DNA from: DATKIY01 sp035543875
Lineage (GTDB): Bacteria > Actinomycetota > Actinomycetes > JAHEKZ01
NCBI GenBank assembly: GCA_035543875.1
Contig: DATKIY010000174.1
Coordinates: 1 to 15,648 of the forward strand
Reading direction: 5' to 3'
Length of the DNA: 15,648 bases
Below, in pieces: positions 6,932-15,288 of the stretch (positions are counted from its first letter, which is position 1; every line of letters starts with the position of its first letter). The notes below the pieces were generated by a model. That model was not told the DNA's origin and did not search any database. It was given only the letters and a program-made list of their open reading frames with translations. The position numbers and the translations under genes are program-made.

Positions 6932-9430
6932 TCAGACTTTTACGTCAGCTTTCTCCTCGTCCGGGTCGGTAATATCGACGATCTCGGATGCGCCTGCCTC
7001 GATGTCCGCTTCGGACTCGACGCTCACTTGCGGGAGCACCTTCGACAGCCAACCTGGCAGCCACCAGTTCGCCTTGCCGAAGATGGTCATGAGCGACGGA
7101 ATGAGGATGAGTCGAACGATAAACGCATCCAGCAGTACGGCCGTCGAGAGGGCAACACCGAACAACTTGATGATGGGGTCGTTACCCAATACGAATGCCG
7201 CGAAGACGCTGGTCATGATTGCGGCGGCGATAGCAACCACCCGACCGGATCCGGCTAACCCGCGGCGTACTGCTTTGCGGTTGTCAGGGTCGTGCAGCCA
7301 CTCCTCATGCATGCGGCTGACCAGGAAGACTTGATAGTCGCAGGACAGGCCGAACAGGATCGCGAAGACCATGATGGGCAGGAACGGGAAGATGGGTCCG
7401 GTTGCCTGCAGATCAATCTGTTGGCCGAACCAGCCCCACTGGAAAACGGCCACGGTGATGCCCATAGCGGCGGCCAGCGACAGCAAGCTCGAAAGTGCGC
7501 CAGTAGCGGCCACCAGCAAGGATCGGAACAGCACGACCAGTGCCACAAAGCCAAGACCGACGACGATGAGCAGGAACCACGGCAATGCGTCGACCAGAAC
7601 CTTGGTGAAGTCGACCGTCACTGCCTGGAATCCGCCGACATAGGCATTGGCACCTGTGGCAGCCTCAACCGGGGGGACGATGTCGTCGCGAACATGGAAC
7701 AGCAGATCAGTGGTAGCTGCATCCTGCGGCGCAGTGGTTGGGTACAGCTGAATCGGCACAACAGTTGCGTCGTCTGCTACAGGAGCAGCAGCCGCAAGAG
7801 CCACGCCCGGATCGGCACTCAGCGCTTCTGTGAGCTGGTTGACCGCTTCCTGGTCGCCCGCCGCGGGAAGTTGGACCGCGATATAGAACGGCCCGTTCAC
7901 TCCAGGCCCGAAACCCTTCGCCGTCAGGTCGTAGGCGATGCGAGGTGGCGTACCAACAGCGGTGCCTCCGTCGTCGGAGAAACCTAGGCGTAGTGACAGC
8001 ATCGGAATCGCGATGACGAGCATGACGAACAGTGCGAACCCACCCGTGAGCCAAGGTCGTTTCTGCAGCCAGTTGCCGTAGCGGGCAAAGGCGCTAGGCC
8101 GTTGCGGGTCGGGCATCTTGCCACGGTGAACGATCCAACGGTAGGCGAGCCCGATCAAAGTCACCGGCCAGAACAACACCCAACCGATTACTCGGAAGAC
8201 TACGGACACCCAACTGAGCTCCACCGGCAATAGCCGGCGGGGAATGGCCTCCGCATCCCTGATCCAGGCCATCCGCCCCACGAACGCCCATGTACCGAGC
8301 AGCGACAGCACTGCCGGCAACAGGAGTAGAGCCCCCACCATCACCATGAACACGGTGATAGCGGCCGAGACCGCAATGCCGTTGAAGAAGTTAATCCTCA
8401 TCACGAATAAGCCCAGGAGCGCAATAATCACGGTTGCAGCCGCGAACTGAACGGCGCGCCCTGCAGTGCGAACCGACTCAAGCGCTGCATCACGCGGCTC
8501 ACGCCCATGGATGAGCGCCTGGCGATATCGATTAATGACGAATAGCGAGTAGTCTATTCCGACCCCGAGCCCAATCATCGACGCAAGAACTGGCGCAAAG
8601 GTCGCGACGTCGAGCTTGGCCGCAACAAGCGGGAGCGCGAACGTCGTGGTCAGTCCCATCGACAGCGCAGCAGAGGAGATTGGCAATATCGCGCCAAGAA
8701 TCGAGGCAAACGCGAACAGTAGGATGATCAACGCGACCACGATGCCTATGCCTTCGGACGACGGGGGCTCGCCCTGGACGAAGCCGAAGACACCGTTGGC
8801 TCCCACCTGCAGACCGTCTTCACCGTTCTGTGGCTTGAGTAGATCCAAAGCCGCACTGACATCGTCGGTGTTGAGATCGTCAAACGTCTTCCCGTCGAAC
8901 GTCACCGTGGCGTAGGCGACGGTGCCGTCCGGGCTGATCCCAGCCTGGCCGAAGTGCGCTAACGCGCCTTGCGCCTCGGGAGACGGCTCCTCCGCTGCGC
9001 TCTGTTGCTGACCGGAGTCAGAACCCTGTCCGCCGGCTTGATCCTGGCCCTGACCTTGGCTAGCGCTCTGCTCGGGGCAGCCGCTACCAAGCGGCTCACC
9101 GAACGGCGACGAGACGCACAGGACTCCAGTCGACTTCGAGACCTCGGTGAGCAAATCCGACATGACCTGCTTAGACGCTGGATCGGTGACACTGCCAGAG
9201 TCGGTGGCCCATACCACCTGTCCGTCGAGGCCGGCGCCAGTGCCCGCCGTACCCGAGAGCTCTGAAAGAAGGTCTTGGGCAGTTGTCGACTCGGTGTCCG
9301 GGAGCTCAAAGTTGTCGTTGTAGTCACCGCCGAACTTGATCCCAAGCACAATGATCAAAATCATGAGTCCGCTCCAGGTGCCCAGAGCAAACCAAGGGCG
9401 TCGTACAGCCCATTGCGAGACGCGGCCCAT
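6932..9430 (-). CDS. MMPL family RND transporter
   Basis: An 832-residue inner-membrane transporter of the MmpL/RND superfamily, probably driven by the proton gradient and exporting a lipid or other hydrophobic compound. It has an N-terminal helix (about 14-32), an extracytoplasmic domain (about 34-225), a five-helix bundle (about 226-380), then a second copy: helix about 462-480, an extracytoplasmic domain to about 612, and five helices to about 780. Both Asp-Tyr proton-relay pairs known from MmpL3 are visible: Asp293-Tyr294 in GIDYSLF and Asp698-Tyr699 in CDYQVFLVSR. Oddities are a Gln/Gly/Ser-rich stretch (121-145) in the first domain and an extra hydrophobic segment (about 405-434) between the halves. 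The C-terminal tail is acidic. GGAGG (9441-9445) lies ten bases before ATG. Substrate unknown. Confidence 0.93.
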   Translation of the reverse strand: MGRVSQWAVRRPWFALGTWSGLMILIIVLGIKFGGDYNDNFELPDTESTTAQDLLSELSGTAGTGAGLDGQVVWATDSGSVTDPASKQVMSDLLTEVSKSTGVLCVSSPFGEPLGSGCPEQSASQGQGQDQAGGQGSDSGQQQSAAEEPSPEAQGALAHFGQAGISPDGTVAYATVTFDGKTFDDLNTDDVSAALDLLKPQNGEDGLQVGANGVFGFVQGEPPSSEGIGIVVALIILLFAFASILGAILPISSAALSMGLTTTFALPLVAAKLDVATFAPVLASMIGLGVGIDYSLFVINRYRQALIHGREPRDAALESVRTAGRAVQFAAATVIIALLGLFVMRINFFNGIAVSAAITVFMVMVGALLLLPAVLSLLGTWAFVGRMAWIRDAEAIPRRLLPVELSWVSVVFRVIGWVLFWPVTLIGLAYRWIVHRGKMPDPQRPSAFARYGNWLQKRPWLTGGFALFVMLVIAIPMLSLRLGFSDDGGTAVGTPPRIAYDLTAKGFGPGVNGPFYIAVQLPAAGDQEAVNQLTEALSADPGVALAAAAPVADDATVVPIQLYPTTAPQDAATTDLLFHVRDDIVPPVEAATGANAYVGGFQAVTVDFTKVLVDALPWFLLIVVGLGFVALVVLFRSLLVAATGALSSLLSLAAAMGITVAVFQWGWFGQQIDLQATGPIFPFLPIMVFAILFGLSCDYQVFLVSRMHEEWLHDPDNRKAVRRGLAGSGRVVAIAAAIMTSVFAAFVLGNDPIIKLFGVALSTAVLLDAFIVRLILIPSLMTIFGKANWWLPGWLSKVLPQVSVESEADIEAGASEIVDITDPDEEKADVKV

Positions 9431-9624
9431 CGAAAATCACCCTCCAGGGTGTCGCGCGCGGCGATGCCAGCGCCCGTCCGTTCGTTCGGTCCAGTAGATC
9501 AGACCCCCGCCAAGCTTGAACAGGAGCATCTAACCTTGACTTTGCGGGATCGGCTACTGACTTTCTTCGCCTTGGCTGCGAGGTCAATCCACACCACGAG
9601 ACTGTAGTTGCCCAGAGGTTGCAG

Positions 9625-9630
9625 TAAATT
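9625..9630 (+). promoter_or_regulatory. Candidate -10 element of a leaderless C45 hydrolase transcript
   Basis: TAAATT fits TANNNT and ends seven bases before ATG 9638. There is no ribosome binding site at that ATG, so a leaderless mRNA starting at or near the A of ATG is the simplest reading. The -35 region is not convincing. If correct, the upstream TTG at 9608 cannot be the start. Confidence 0.45.
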
Positions 9631-9637
9631 GCCAGCA

Positions 9638-10696
9638 ATGGTCACGCAGGTGCGGGTCGAGGGCACGCCTTACGAGCGCGGTGCCCTTATCGGCGAGGCT
9701 TTCGCCGAAGCCACGTCTCGATCGGTGTCGTTCAATCGGCGCTACCTGTCCACCCACGGTCTAGCTGCCCGCGCGCTTGAGGCAATCGTTGAGCCCTACC
9801 TTGCCGCCGCGACGGCCGCCGTGCCCCATCTCGTCGAACAGATCCGTGGCATGGCCGACGGCTCGAACCAGCCTTTCCTCGACATCTTCTTCGCGAACGC
9901 GTTTGAGGAGGTGTACGGGATCATCGAGCTGGACACGAGTTCACCCGTTCCGCTGGAACGGTGCACAGACGTCGTCTTGCGGTCGGACGAACGCACGCTG
10001 CTCGGCCACAACGAGCAGTGGTACGCCGGTGACGACGGCGCAATGGGAGTCGTGTTGGACGTGCCCGACAACGGACCGGCCGTCCTTGCACCGATGGTCG
10101 CCGGCACGTTGCCATTGGTTGGTATCAACGAATACGGATCTGCGTTCGGGACGATGTCGCTGTCGGCCACTGACGAGCAAGTTGGCATTCCCCGGGCGCT
10201 CATCGCACGCGAAGTGCTCACGGCCCGCGATGCCCGCGAAGCGTTTACACGGGCGAACGTTGACAGTCGTGCTGGCGGCTATTCCTACCTATGCGCGTTC
10301 CCGGGTGGGCAGACGTGCGTCATCGAGACGACGGCGACGACAGCGTCGCAGCTGAACGTCAGCGTGCATACAAACCACGCGCTCGACAGCGCTGTCGCAG
10401 CCGCCGCCTGTGATCCTTCACCGGGAAGCCGTTCCAGGCTTGCCAGGGCGCACGAACTAGCCGCGGGAAGCGCTCCCACTATCGAAGGCATGTCGGGTCT
10501 GCTCGCCGATCACGGCGCCGAAGGACAGAACATCTGCGAGCATCCCGACCCGGCAGACGGCGACGAAGGTTCCACCATCTTGTTCGCCATGATTTGCGAG
10601 CCCGAGTCCCGATCGATGTGGCTGGCCAAGGGCCACCCATGCACGAGTGAGTTCGAGCAATTCAGCTTCGACGAGGGTATTAAACCGTCGACGTGA
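9638..10696 (+). CDS. C45-family Ntn hydrolase / acyltransferase-like protein
   Basis: A 352-residue protein of the C45 group (isopenicillin-N acyltransferase and Drosophila Tan relatives). These are N-terminal-nucleophile enzymes that cut themselves before a Cys, which then attacks amide bonds. Numbered from ATG 9638, the likely nucleophile is Cys109 in LERCTDVVL. GHNEQW (123-128), GINEYGSAFGTMS (162-174) and HTNHAL (244-249), then SRSRLAR, match the family's oxyanion and substrate-site motifs. Processing would give chains of about 108 and 244 residues. The residue before Cys is Arg, whereas characterised members have Gly. No signal peptide is seen, so it should be cytoplasmic. A TTG at 9608 gives ten extra residues but has no better support. 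Substrate unknown; bacterial members are often annotated as amidases or acyltransferases. It converges on the GNAT gene. Confidence 0.85.
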   Translation: MVTQVRVEGTPYERGALIGEAFAEATSRSVSFNRRYLSTHGLAARALEAIVEPYLAAATAAVPHLVEQIRGMADGSNQPFLDIFFANAFEEVYGIIELDTSSPVPLERCTDVVLRSDERTLLGHNEQWYAGDDGAMGVVLDVPDNGPAVLAPMVAGTLPLVGINEYGSAFGTMSLSATDEQVGIPRALIAREVLTARDAREAFTRANVDSRAGGYSYLCAFPGGQTCVIETTATTASQLNVSVHTNHALDSAVAAAACDPSPGSRSRLARAHELAAGSAPTIEGMSGLLADHGAEGQNICEHPDPADGDEGSTILFAMICEPESRSMWLAKGHPCTSEFEQFSFDEGIKPST

Positions 10697-10745
10697 CAAG
10701 CTGCAGGTCGGACGAAGACACAGCGCCGGGGCGCACAGTCAGGGT

Positions 10746-11252
10746 CTACAAGCGTAGCTCAAACTCTAACTCGTGGTCGATCGGAATACCCTCGGCTCCT
10801 GTGAGCGGAATTTCGGGCTTGAGGCTGCGCGCGACCGAGACGCCATTCCGATAGAAGGCACAAAGGTTCATGCCCACCTGCTGGTAGAACGCGAAGGCGG
10901 CAACGTTGTCGTTGGTCGTTGTTAGCCAGACGCGTTCACACTTTTTTGACCGAGCCTCCTCGAAACAGCGATACAAGAGCGCACGACCGATACCTCGGCG
11001 AGGCATTGTCACTGAAAGCGAGAGGACCTCGTACTCGCTGCCGCGGATGGCGACGATCGCTAGACCGACTCGGTGTTCCTCCACAAGCGCAACGTGTCCA
11101 GGGAACTGCGACGCATCGACCAACTCCCCCTTCCGGGCGACGTAGACCGACCCCCAGGTTTTCGTCAGCGTGGTAACAAACCACTCACGGTCGTCAGCAT
11201 CAAGACTCCGCACTTTTACCACGCCCGACGACACGCGCCCAGGGACCTTCAT
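10746..11252 (-). CDS. GNAT family N-acetyltransferase
   Basis: A 168-residue GNAT-fold protein that should transfer an acetyl group from acetyl-CoA to an amine; the acceptor is unknown. The core is visible: strand VALVEEHRVGLAIVAIR (about 54-70), EVLSLSVTMPRRGIGRALL (about 75-93) containing the acetyl-CoA loop, and the late segment TTNDNVAAFAFYQQVGM (about 112-128), where Asn and Tyr are typical. The first position of the Q/R-x-x-G-x-G loop is Pro84 here rather than Gln or Arg, a mild deviation also seen in active relatives. The C-terminus is extended by about 30 residues with an acidic end. The ATG at 11252 follows an in-frame TAG directly and has no clear ribosome binding site. The gene lies 33 bases after the LAL regulator on the same strand and is probably cotranscribed with it. 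Confidence 0.88.
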   Translation of the reverse strand: MKVPGRVSSGVVKVRSLDADDREWFVTTLTKTWGSVYVARKGELVDASQFPGHVALVEEHRVGLAIVAIRGSEYEVLSLSVTMPRRGIGRALLYRCFEEARSKKCERVWLTTTNDNVAAFAFYQQVGMNLCAFYRNGVSVARSLKPEIPLTGAEGIPIDHELEFELRL

Positions 11253-11285
11253 CTAGTTCGCCACGGGAACTCGGCGCGCTTCGCG

Positions 11286-13862
11286 TTAGCTGACAATGCC
11301 GAGTTCACGTCCAGCTTCCGCCGCCTGGCGACGGTTAGCGACCCGAAGTTTGGACAGGATCGCCGACACATGGTGGTCGGCCGTCTTCGGGGAAATGTAT
11401 AGCCGGGCCGCGAGCTCGGCGTTGCTCAGGCCCTCACCCAACAGCCCAAGCACTTCGACCTCGCGTGCCGTCAAGCCGGCCGCGTTGTTCAGGGTCACCC
11501 CGCGGGATTTCGCAGGCACGTTGCTGACCCCTCGGTCACGCAGATCCTGACGAAGCTTTGCCGCAACGGCATCGGCGCCGAGACGGTCGAGCAAACCCAG
11601 TCCCTGTCGAACCGCTTCCTCGTCGGCCGATTCAACCAGTGCCAGGGATTGTTCATAGGACGAACCCAGTCCAGCCCATGCGTCTGCTGCAGCCAAGTAC
11701 TGGCCAGCCAGGTGAAGTTGGTGCGCTTCTGAAACTTCCAAGTCGTGGAGATCCAGTTCTGGGATAAGACGCTGCAACCACACTGCGAGGTCGCCGCGTG
11801 CCCACTCGAGCCCAACAACATCGAGTTGACGCAACATCATGGTGGCCTCATCAACCCGGTCGTCGCGAATGCCAGTTAGCCATGAGCGCTCGACGAGCGC
11901 CGCCGCGGCTGGCATGAGTCGCAACGGCTCGTTGAGTTGCTGGGCAAGCGACCACGCATCGTCCAGGTCAGCTTCCGCGGCGTCACCTCGACGCATCCGC
12001 ACCAGCCCGCGGACCAAATGTGGCCACGTACGGGCCAGCGGCGCGCTTGGTGCCGCAAGCACGGTCTCGGCGTCCGCTTCGGCTGCCTGCCAGTCACCTT
12101 TCATCATCTGCATCCGTCCGCGCGCTCCCATCTGCCACACGTAGCAGATCGGCATGTCCCACTCGACCGTGAGCGGCAGGCTTACCTTCATAACGTCAAC
12201 TGCCTCCGGCAGGCGCCGGTATTCAACGTCCAGGTACGCGAGGTTGCTGTACCCACTCGACAGGGTGTCGTCGAAGCTGTCTTGCCCAGGTCCGACGATG
12301 CCGATAACTGCTTCGCGTGCGCCCTCCGTACTCTCGAAGACGCCAAGAATGGCTTCAAGCAACTCGATTCGGACGTTCAATGTTGGGTCGTCGACTTCAG
12401 TTGCAACTTTGCGCGCCCGTTCCAACAACACCGCAGCCTGCCCCAAGTCCGATGCCTGAATCGCCAAGTACGCCTGCAAGGCAACCGCGTGCCCGAGGAC
12501 TTCGCCGTTCGCGTCGACGCCGAGGACGGTCACAGCGTCTGAGGCATAACGCTCAGCCGCTTCGCGGTCGGCGTTGTACCACTCGTAGACCGAGAGCGAC
12601 TGGTAGTTCGTGCTCATCCCCCCCAGATCTCCAGCCTGCTCTCGCAGCCTGATCGCGCGTTTGCAAGCACTAATCGCGTTGTCGAGTCGGTCGAGCAGGT
12701 ATTCCTCAGTGGCGAGCCGCTCAAGCAACTCAGCGCGCGCCGATGGCGTTGCGGACATGGCGTGGTCGAGCGCCAGAGTAAAGAACTCGGCAGCCTGCGT
12801 GTGCGCGCCTGCGCGTGCGGCAGTCACGCCAGCAGCTGACGCGTACTGAAGGATTCGCTCGGGGTCGTTGGCACCGCGCGCGTGATGGACCATGACCGCG
12901 GGATCTGCGGAAGCGCCAGCTTCCAGCGCGTCAAGCATCCGCCGGTGCAACGCCGCCTCTCCGCCTGGCGGAAGCGAATCCGCGATCGCCATGCGGTACA
13001 GGTCGTGACGGAACGCGACACCTCCCTGGCTGCGTCGAATCAAACCCACCTGGTGCAACGAACGCAGTGGCTCAACGCCGAACCCAAGTTGCGGCAGTAG
13101 GCGGTCGGGAATCGCCTCTGGTGCACAGACGAGCAGATCGAGGAGGTCTCGCGCGTCAGCCTCCAGTCCAGCGGTCCTGGCGAGAATCGCGTCGCGGACC
13201 GTCGAAGGAAGTTCGCCTCCGTTGTGCTCGAGCATCTGTTCGACGAAAAATGGGTTGCCACCTGTTAGGGAATGAAGTCGCGAAGGGTCGATGAGCCGGT
13301 CCGCAACCAAAGTCTTGACGGCAGAACTGCTCAGCGGAGGCAGGTCGAGCGTTATCGCATCCGGCGAACGTGCGACGTCACCAAGCAATGCGCGTACGCG
13401 GTTGGACGGGTCTATTTCGTCTAGTCGCAAACTACCGACAACCAACGAGCGGGTCGTCGACAAGCGGCGCAGCAGGAACCTCAGTAGGTCAACGGTCCCC
13501 TGGTCCGCCCAGTGCAGGTCATCCACCACCAAGACGCACGGGCTCGCGAGAAGTTCTTCAAACACCGCTACGTATATCTCGTGCGCCTGCCCGTGACCTT
13601 CAAGTAGGGACTGAACATTTCGACCCAGAGCCTCACGCATGTCAAGCAGCGGACCGAGCGGTCTGGGCGTGGCCAATGAGTCGCAGGCTCCCCATAACAC
13701 CGGAGCTTGACCCATCAGCGATCGGACGAACTCGTTGATGAGGGCGGTCTTCCCGCCACCTGACTCAGCCGTCACCAGAACCAGGCCGCCGCGGCCACCC
13801 CGGGCCCGCGCCCAGTGAGCCGTCAGCGCAGCGAACTCGGCGTCTCGCTCTATCAGTCCCAC
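11286..13862 (-). CDS. LAL-type LuxR transcriptional regulator with AAA ATPase domain
   Basis: A large ATP-binding LuxR-family regulator, 858 residues from GTG 13862. The N-terminus VGLIERDAEFAAL is the usual start of such proteins. Walker A is AESGGGKT (32-39) and Walker B is VLVVDDLHWAD (110-120), followed by GSLRLDE. The middle (about 300-750) is a long helical TPR-like sensor region. The C-terminus (about 797-858) is a LuxR helix-turn-helix: LTAREVEVLGLLGEGLSN, then the recognition helix in SPKTADHHVSAILSKL. It should be a cytoplasmic DNA-binding protein whose activity depends on nucleotide and ligand. A frame extending to 14015 exists but the extra 51 residues are low in family character and run through the divergent promoter region. 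No clear ribosome site precedes the GTG. Likely targets are itself, the downstream GNAT gene or the divergent VOC gene; this is inference. Confidence 0.9.
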   Translation of the reverse strand: MGLIERDAEFAALTAHWARARGGRGGLVLVTAESGGGKTALINEFVRSLMGQAPVLWGACDSLATPRPLGPLLDMREALGRNVQSLLEGHGQAHEIYVAVFEELLASPCVLVVDDLHWADQGTVDLLRFLLRRLSTTRSLVVGSLRLDEIDPSNRVRALLGDVARSPDAITLDLPPLSSSAVKTLVADRLIDPSRLHSLTGGNPFFVEQMLEHNGGELPSTVRDAILARTAGLEADARDLLDLLVCAPEAIPDRLLPQLGFGVEPLRSLHQVGLIRRSQGGVAFRHDLYRMAIADSLPPGGEAALHRRMLDALEAGASADPAVMVHHARGANDPERILQYASAAGVTAARAGAHTQAAEFFTLALDHAMSATPSARAELLERLATEEYLLDRLDNAISACKRAIRLREQAGDLGGMSTNYQSLSVYEWYNADREAAERYASDAVTVLGVDANGEVLGHAVALQAYLAIQASDLGQAAVLLERARKVATEVDDPTLNVRIELLEAILGVFESTEGAREAVIGIVGPGQDSFDDTLSSGYSNLAYLDVEYRRLPEAVDVMKVSLPLTVEWDMPICYVWQMGARGRMQMMKGDWQAAEADAETVLAAPSAPLARTWPHLVRGLVRMRRGDAAEADLDDAWSLAQQLNEPLRLMPAAAALVERSWLTGIRDDRVDEATMMLRQLDVVGLEWARGDLAVWLQRLIPELDLHDLEVSEAHQLHLAGQYLAAADAWAGLGSSYEQSLALVESADEEAVRQGLGLLDRLGADAVAAKLRQDLRDRGVSNVPAKSRGVTLNNAAGLTAREVEVLGLLGEGLSNAELAARLYISPKTADHHVSAILSKLRVANRRQAAEAGRELGIVS

Positions 13863-13993
13863 CCAATGAGCGTACCGGCGAGAGCACGGCGGCGGTCCGC
13901 GAATAGGGAGGGTCCACGGCGTAGATGGGGAGTCGCTCCCGATGACCTTCGAATCGCGCTCGACCACTGTGAATGCAACGCGATCGCAGCCAT

Positions 13994-14022
13994 ACCGGCC
14001 CGGTCGCGAGGACATCCTGTCC
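13994..14022. promoter_or_regulatory. Two adjacent inverted repeats in the regulator/VOC divergent region
   Basis: ACCGG-C-CCGGT (13994-14004) and GGACA-TCC-TGTCC (14010-14022) are perfect short inverted repeats placed 16 to 54 bases upstream of the VOC ribosome binding site, within the 185-base gap between the divergent genes. They could be operators, perhaps for the LAL protein. Each is short enough to occur by chance in GC-rich DNA. Confidence 0.3.
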
Positions 14023-14037
14023 GACTGTTAGCTATCT

Positions 14038-14042
14038 GGAGG
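14038..14042 (+). promoter_or_regulatory. Shine-Dalgarno deciding the VOC gene start
   Basis: GGAGG, five bases before GTG 14048. It rules against the longer in-frame ATG at 13973, whose extra residues have no family character and overlap the inverted repeats. Confidence 0.8.
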
Positions 14043-14047
14043 TTGTT

Positions 14048-14446
14048 GTGTCTGAGTTTCCCGCTTTAGCCCACGTCGCCGTGACGGTCACCGACCTCGA
14101 GCGGAGTACGCGGTGGTACAACGCACTGTTCGATGCGATGCCCGTTCTGGACGAAGACGTGGAAACCAGCGGTTTTCACCACACCGTCTACGCCATCGGT
14201 GGCGGTCAGTTGTTTGGCCTGCATAGTCACGCCAAAGGCACCGGTGACAAGTTCAACGAGTTGCAGACCGGTCTAGACCACGTGTCCTTTGGGTGCCGTG
14301 ACCGCAATGAGCTCAAGGACTGGGCCGCTCGGCTGGACCAGCTTGGGATTACGCACGGCGGCATCGTGGACGCTCACTACGGGTCCGGCGTTTCCTTCCG
14401 CGACCCCGACGGGATTGCGTTGGAGTTCTTTGCGCCGCCTGCCTGA
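14048..14446 (+). CDS. VOC superfamily (glyoxalase/bleomycin-resistance fold) protein
   Basis: A 132-residue single-unit VOC protein with two beta-alpha-beta-beta-beta modules. Family features are LAHVAVTVTDLERSTRWY (about 7-24), where His9 is the first likely metal ligand; FGLHSH (56-61); GLDHVSFG (75-82) with His78; and FRDPDGIALEFFAPP (about 117-131) with Glu126. The His/His/Glu set suggests a metal-dependent lyase, isomerase or dioxygenase-like site, but small VOC proteins also sequester drugs, and the substrate cannot be told. The protein should be cytoplasmic and dimeric. Translation starts at GTG, fixed by GGAGG upstream. The gene is divergent from the LAL regulator, which may control it, and is followed after 25 bases by a strong hairpin. 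Confidence 0.92.
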   Translation: MSEFPALAHVAVTVTDLERSTRWYNALFDAMPVLDEDVETSGFHHTVYAIGGGQLFGLHSHAKGTGDKFNELQTGLDHVSFGCRDRNELKDWAARLDQLGITHGGIVDAHYGSGVSFRDPDGIALEFFAPPA

Positions 14447-14471
14447 CCTAAGCCAGGTCAGTTGTGAGCGC

Positions 14472-14516
14472 CGAACGGAAGACCCCCCAACGTGTGACTG
14501 GGGGGTCTTCCGTTCG
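14472..14516. terminator. Strong hairpin terminator, probably bidirectional
   Basis: A perfect 17-bp stem (14472-14488 with 14500-14516) encloses an 11-base loop. The inner six pairs are all C-G. It lies 25 bases after the VOC stop and 40 bases beyond the stop of the convergent beta-helix gene. Neither side has a U-tract, as is common for actinobacterial intrinsic terminators. It should end transcription from both directions. Confidence 0.85.
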
Positions 14517-14556
14517 TGGGCCAGGGCCTTACAAATAGGCGGGCTGCCAGCGATAA

Positions 14557-15288
14557 CTAACAGCGCAGACAGTTGTCTGGATCGTTCCTGCGCACGACAG
14601 CCGAATCTTTCATGGTGACGTCGCCGCGGTCGTTGAAGATGCCACCGCCGCGTCTGGCGGAGTTTTGAACCACTGACGACGAGTCCTTCATCACGACGGC
14701 GCGATGGTCGTTGAACACCCCACCACCCGGGCCTGCCTTGTTCCCTCTCACCGACGATTTACCTTGCATGATGACAACTCCGCGACCGTTTGCGATCCCA
14801 CCACCCCGACCTTGGGCCTTGTTCCCTCTGACGACCGATGAGTCGTCCAACCTCAACTGGCCACGGGATAGGAGAACTCCTCCGCCTTGCTCTGCGGCAC
14901 GGTTTAAACCGACCACGGACTGACCCCGAAGTGTGACGTTGCCACCGCGGGTAGCGATCCCGCCGCCGAACGGCCCCGCGTTGTCCGCCACTCTTGCCGA
15001 ACCATTCAGCTTTACCGTTCCTCGGCGGTTGAAGATGCCGCCACCAGCTTCGGACGCAACGTTGTCGTTGACGGAGGAAGCAGCAGTCAAGGCGACCGTG
15101 CCGTTTCGGTCGTTACTGATCCCACCCCCGCAATAAGCGGCTGAGTTACCCGAGACTGAAGCTGAGCCGGTGAGCCTCACTGTGCCACGGTTGTAGATGC
15201 CACCCCCGCACGAAGCGGCGGCATTTCCGGTCACCGACGCGTCACCCCTCAACACCAGTCTTCCGACACCGTTTCGAATTCCACCACC
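14557..15288 (-). repeat. Nine tandem GGG[IV] protein repeats, period about 81 bp
   Basis: The C-terminal 243 residues divide into nine units of 27, 26, 28, 26, 27, 27, 26, 26 and 30 residues, each opening with GGGI or GGGV, usually followed by x-N. At the DNA level units share mainly the CCACC-rich segment encoding the glycines; the rest has diverged, so this is an old repeat rather than a recent expansion. Confidence 0.85.

Noticed and set aside
7292..7987. A 231-codon plus-strand frame inside the MMPL gene
   Set aside because: It is antisense to the second half of the transporter, whose membrane helices and Asp-Tyr pair are well conserved. The translation shows no recognisable domain.
10720..10740. 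GC-rich inverted motif GCGCCGGGGCGC between the C45 and GNAT stops
   Set aside because: The loop would be only two bases, so a stable terminator hairpin is doubtful; it is too short to call.
11937..12542. A 201-codon plus-strand frame opposite the LAL regulator
   Set aside because: The regulator's reading frame is continuous with Walker motifs and helix-turn-helix at its ends; the opposite frame has no domain or start signal.
10746..14446. A possible defence or toxin module made of GNAT, LAL regulator and VOC genes
   Set aside because: No toxin-antitoxin partner, nuclease or phage gene is present, the GNAT lacks the small CopG/DUF1778-type antitoxin partner, and all three families are common in metabolism.
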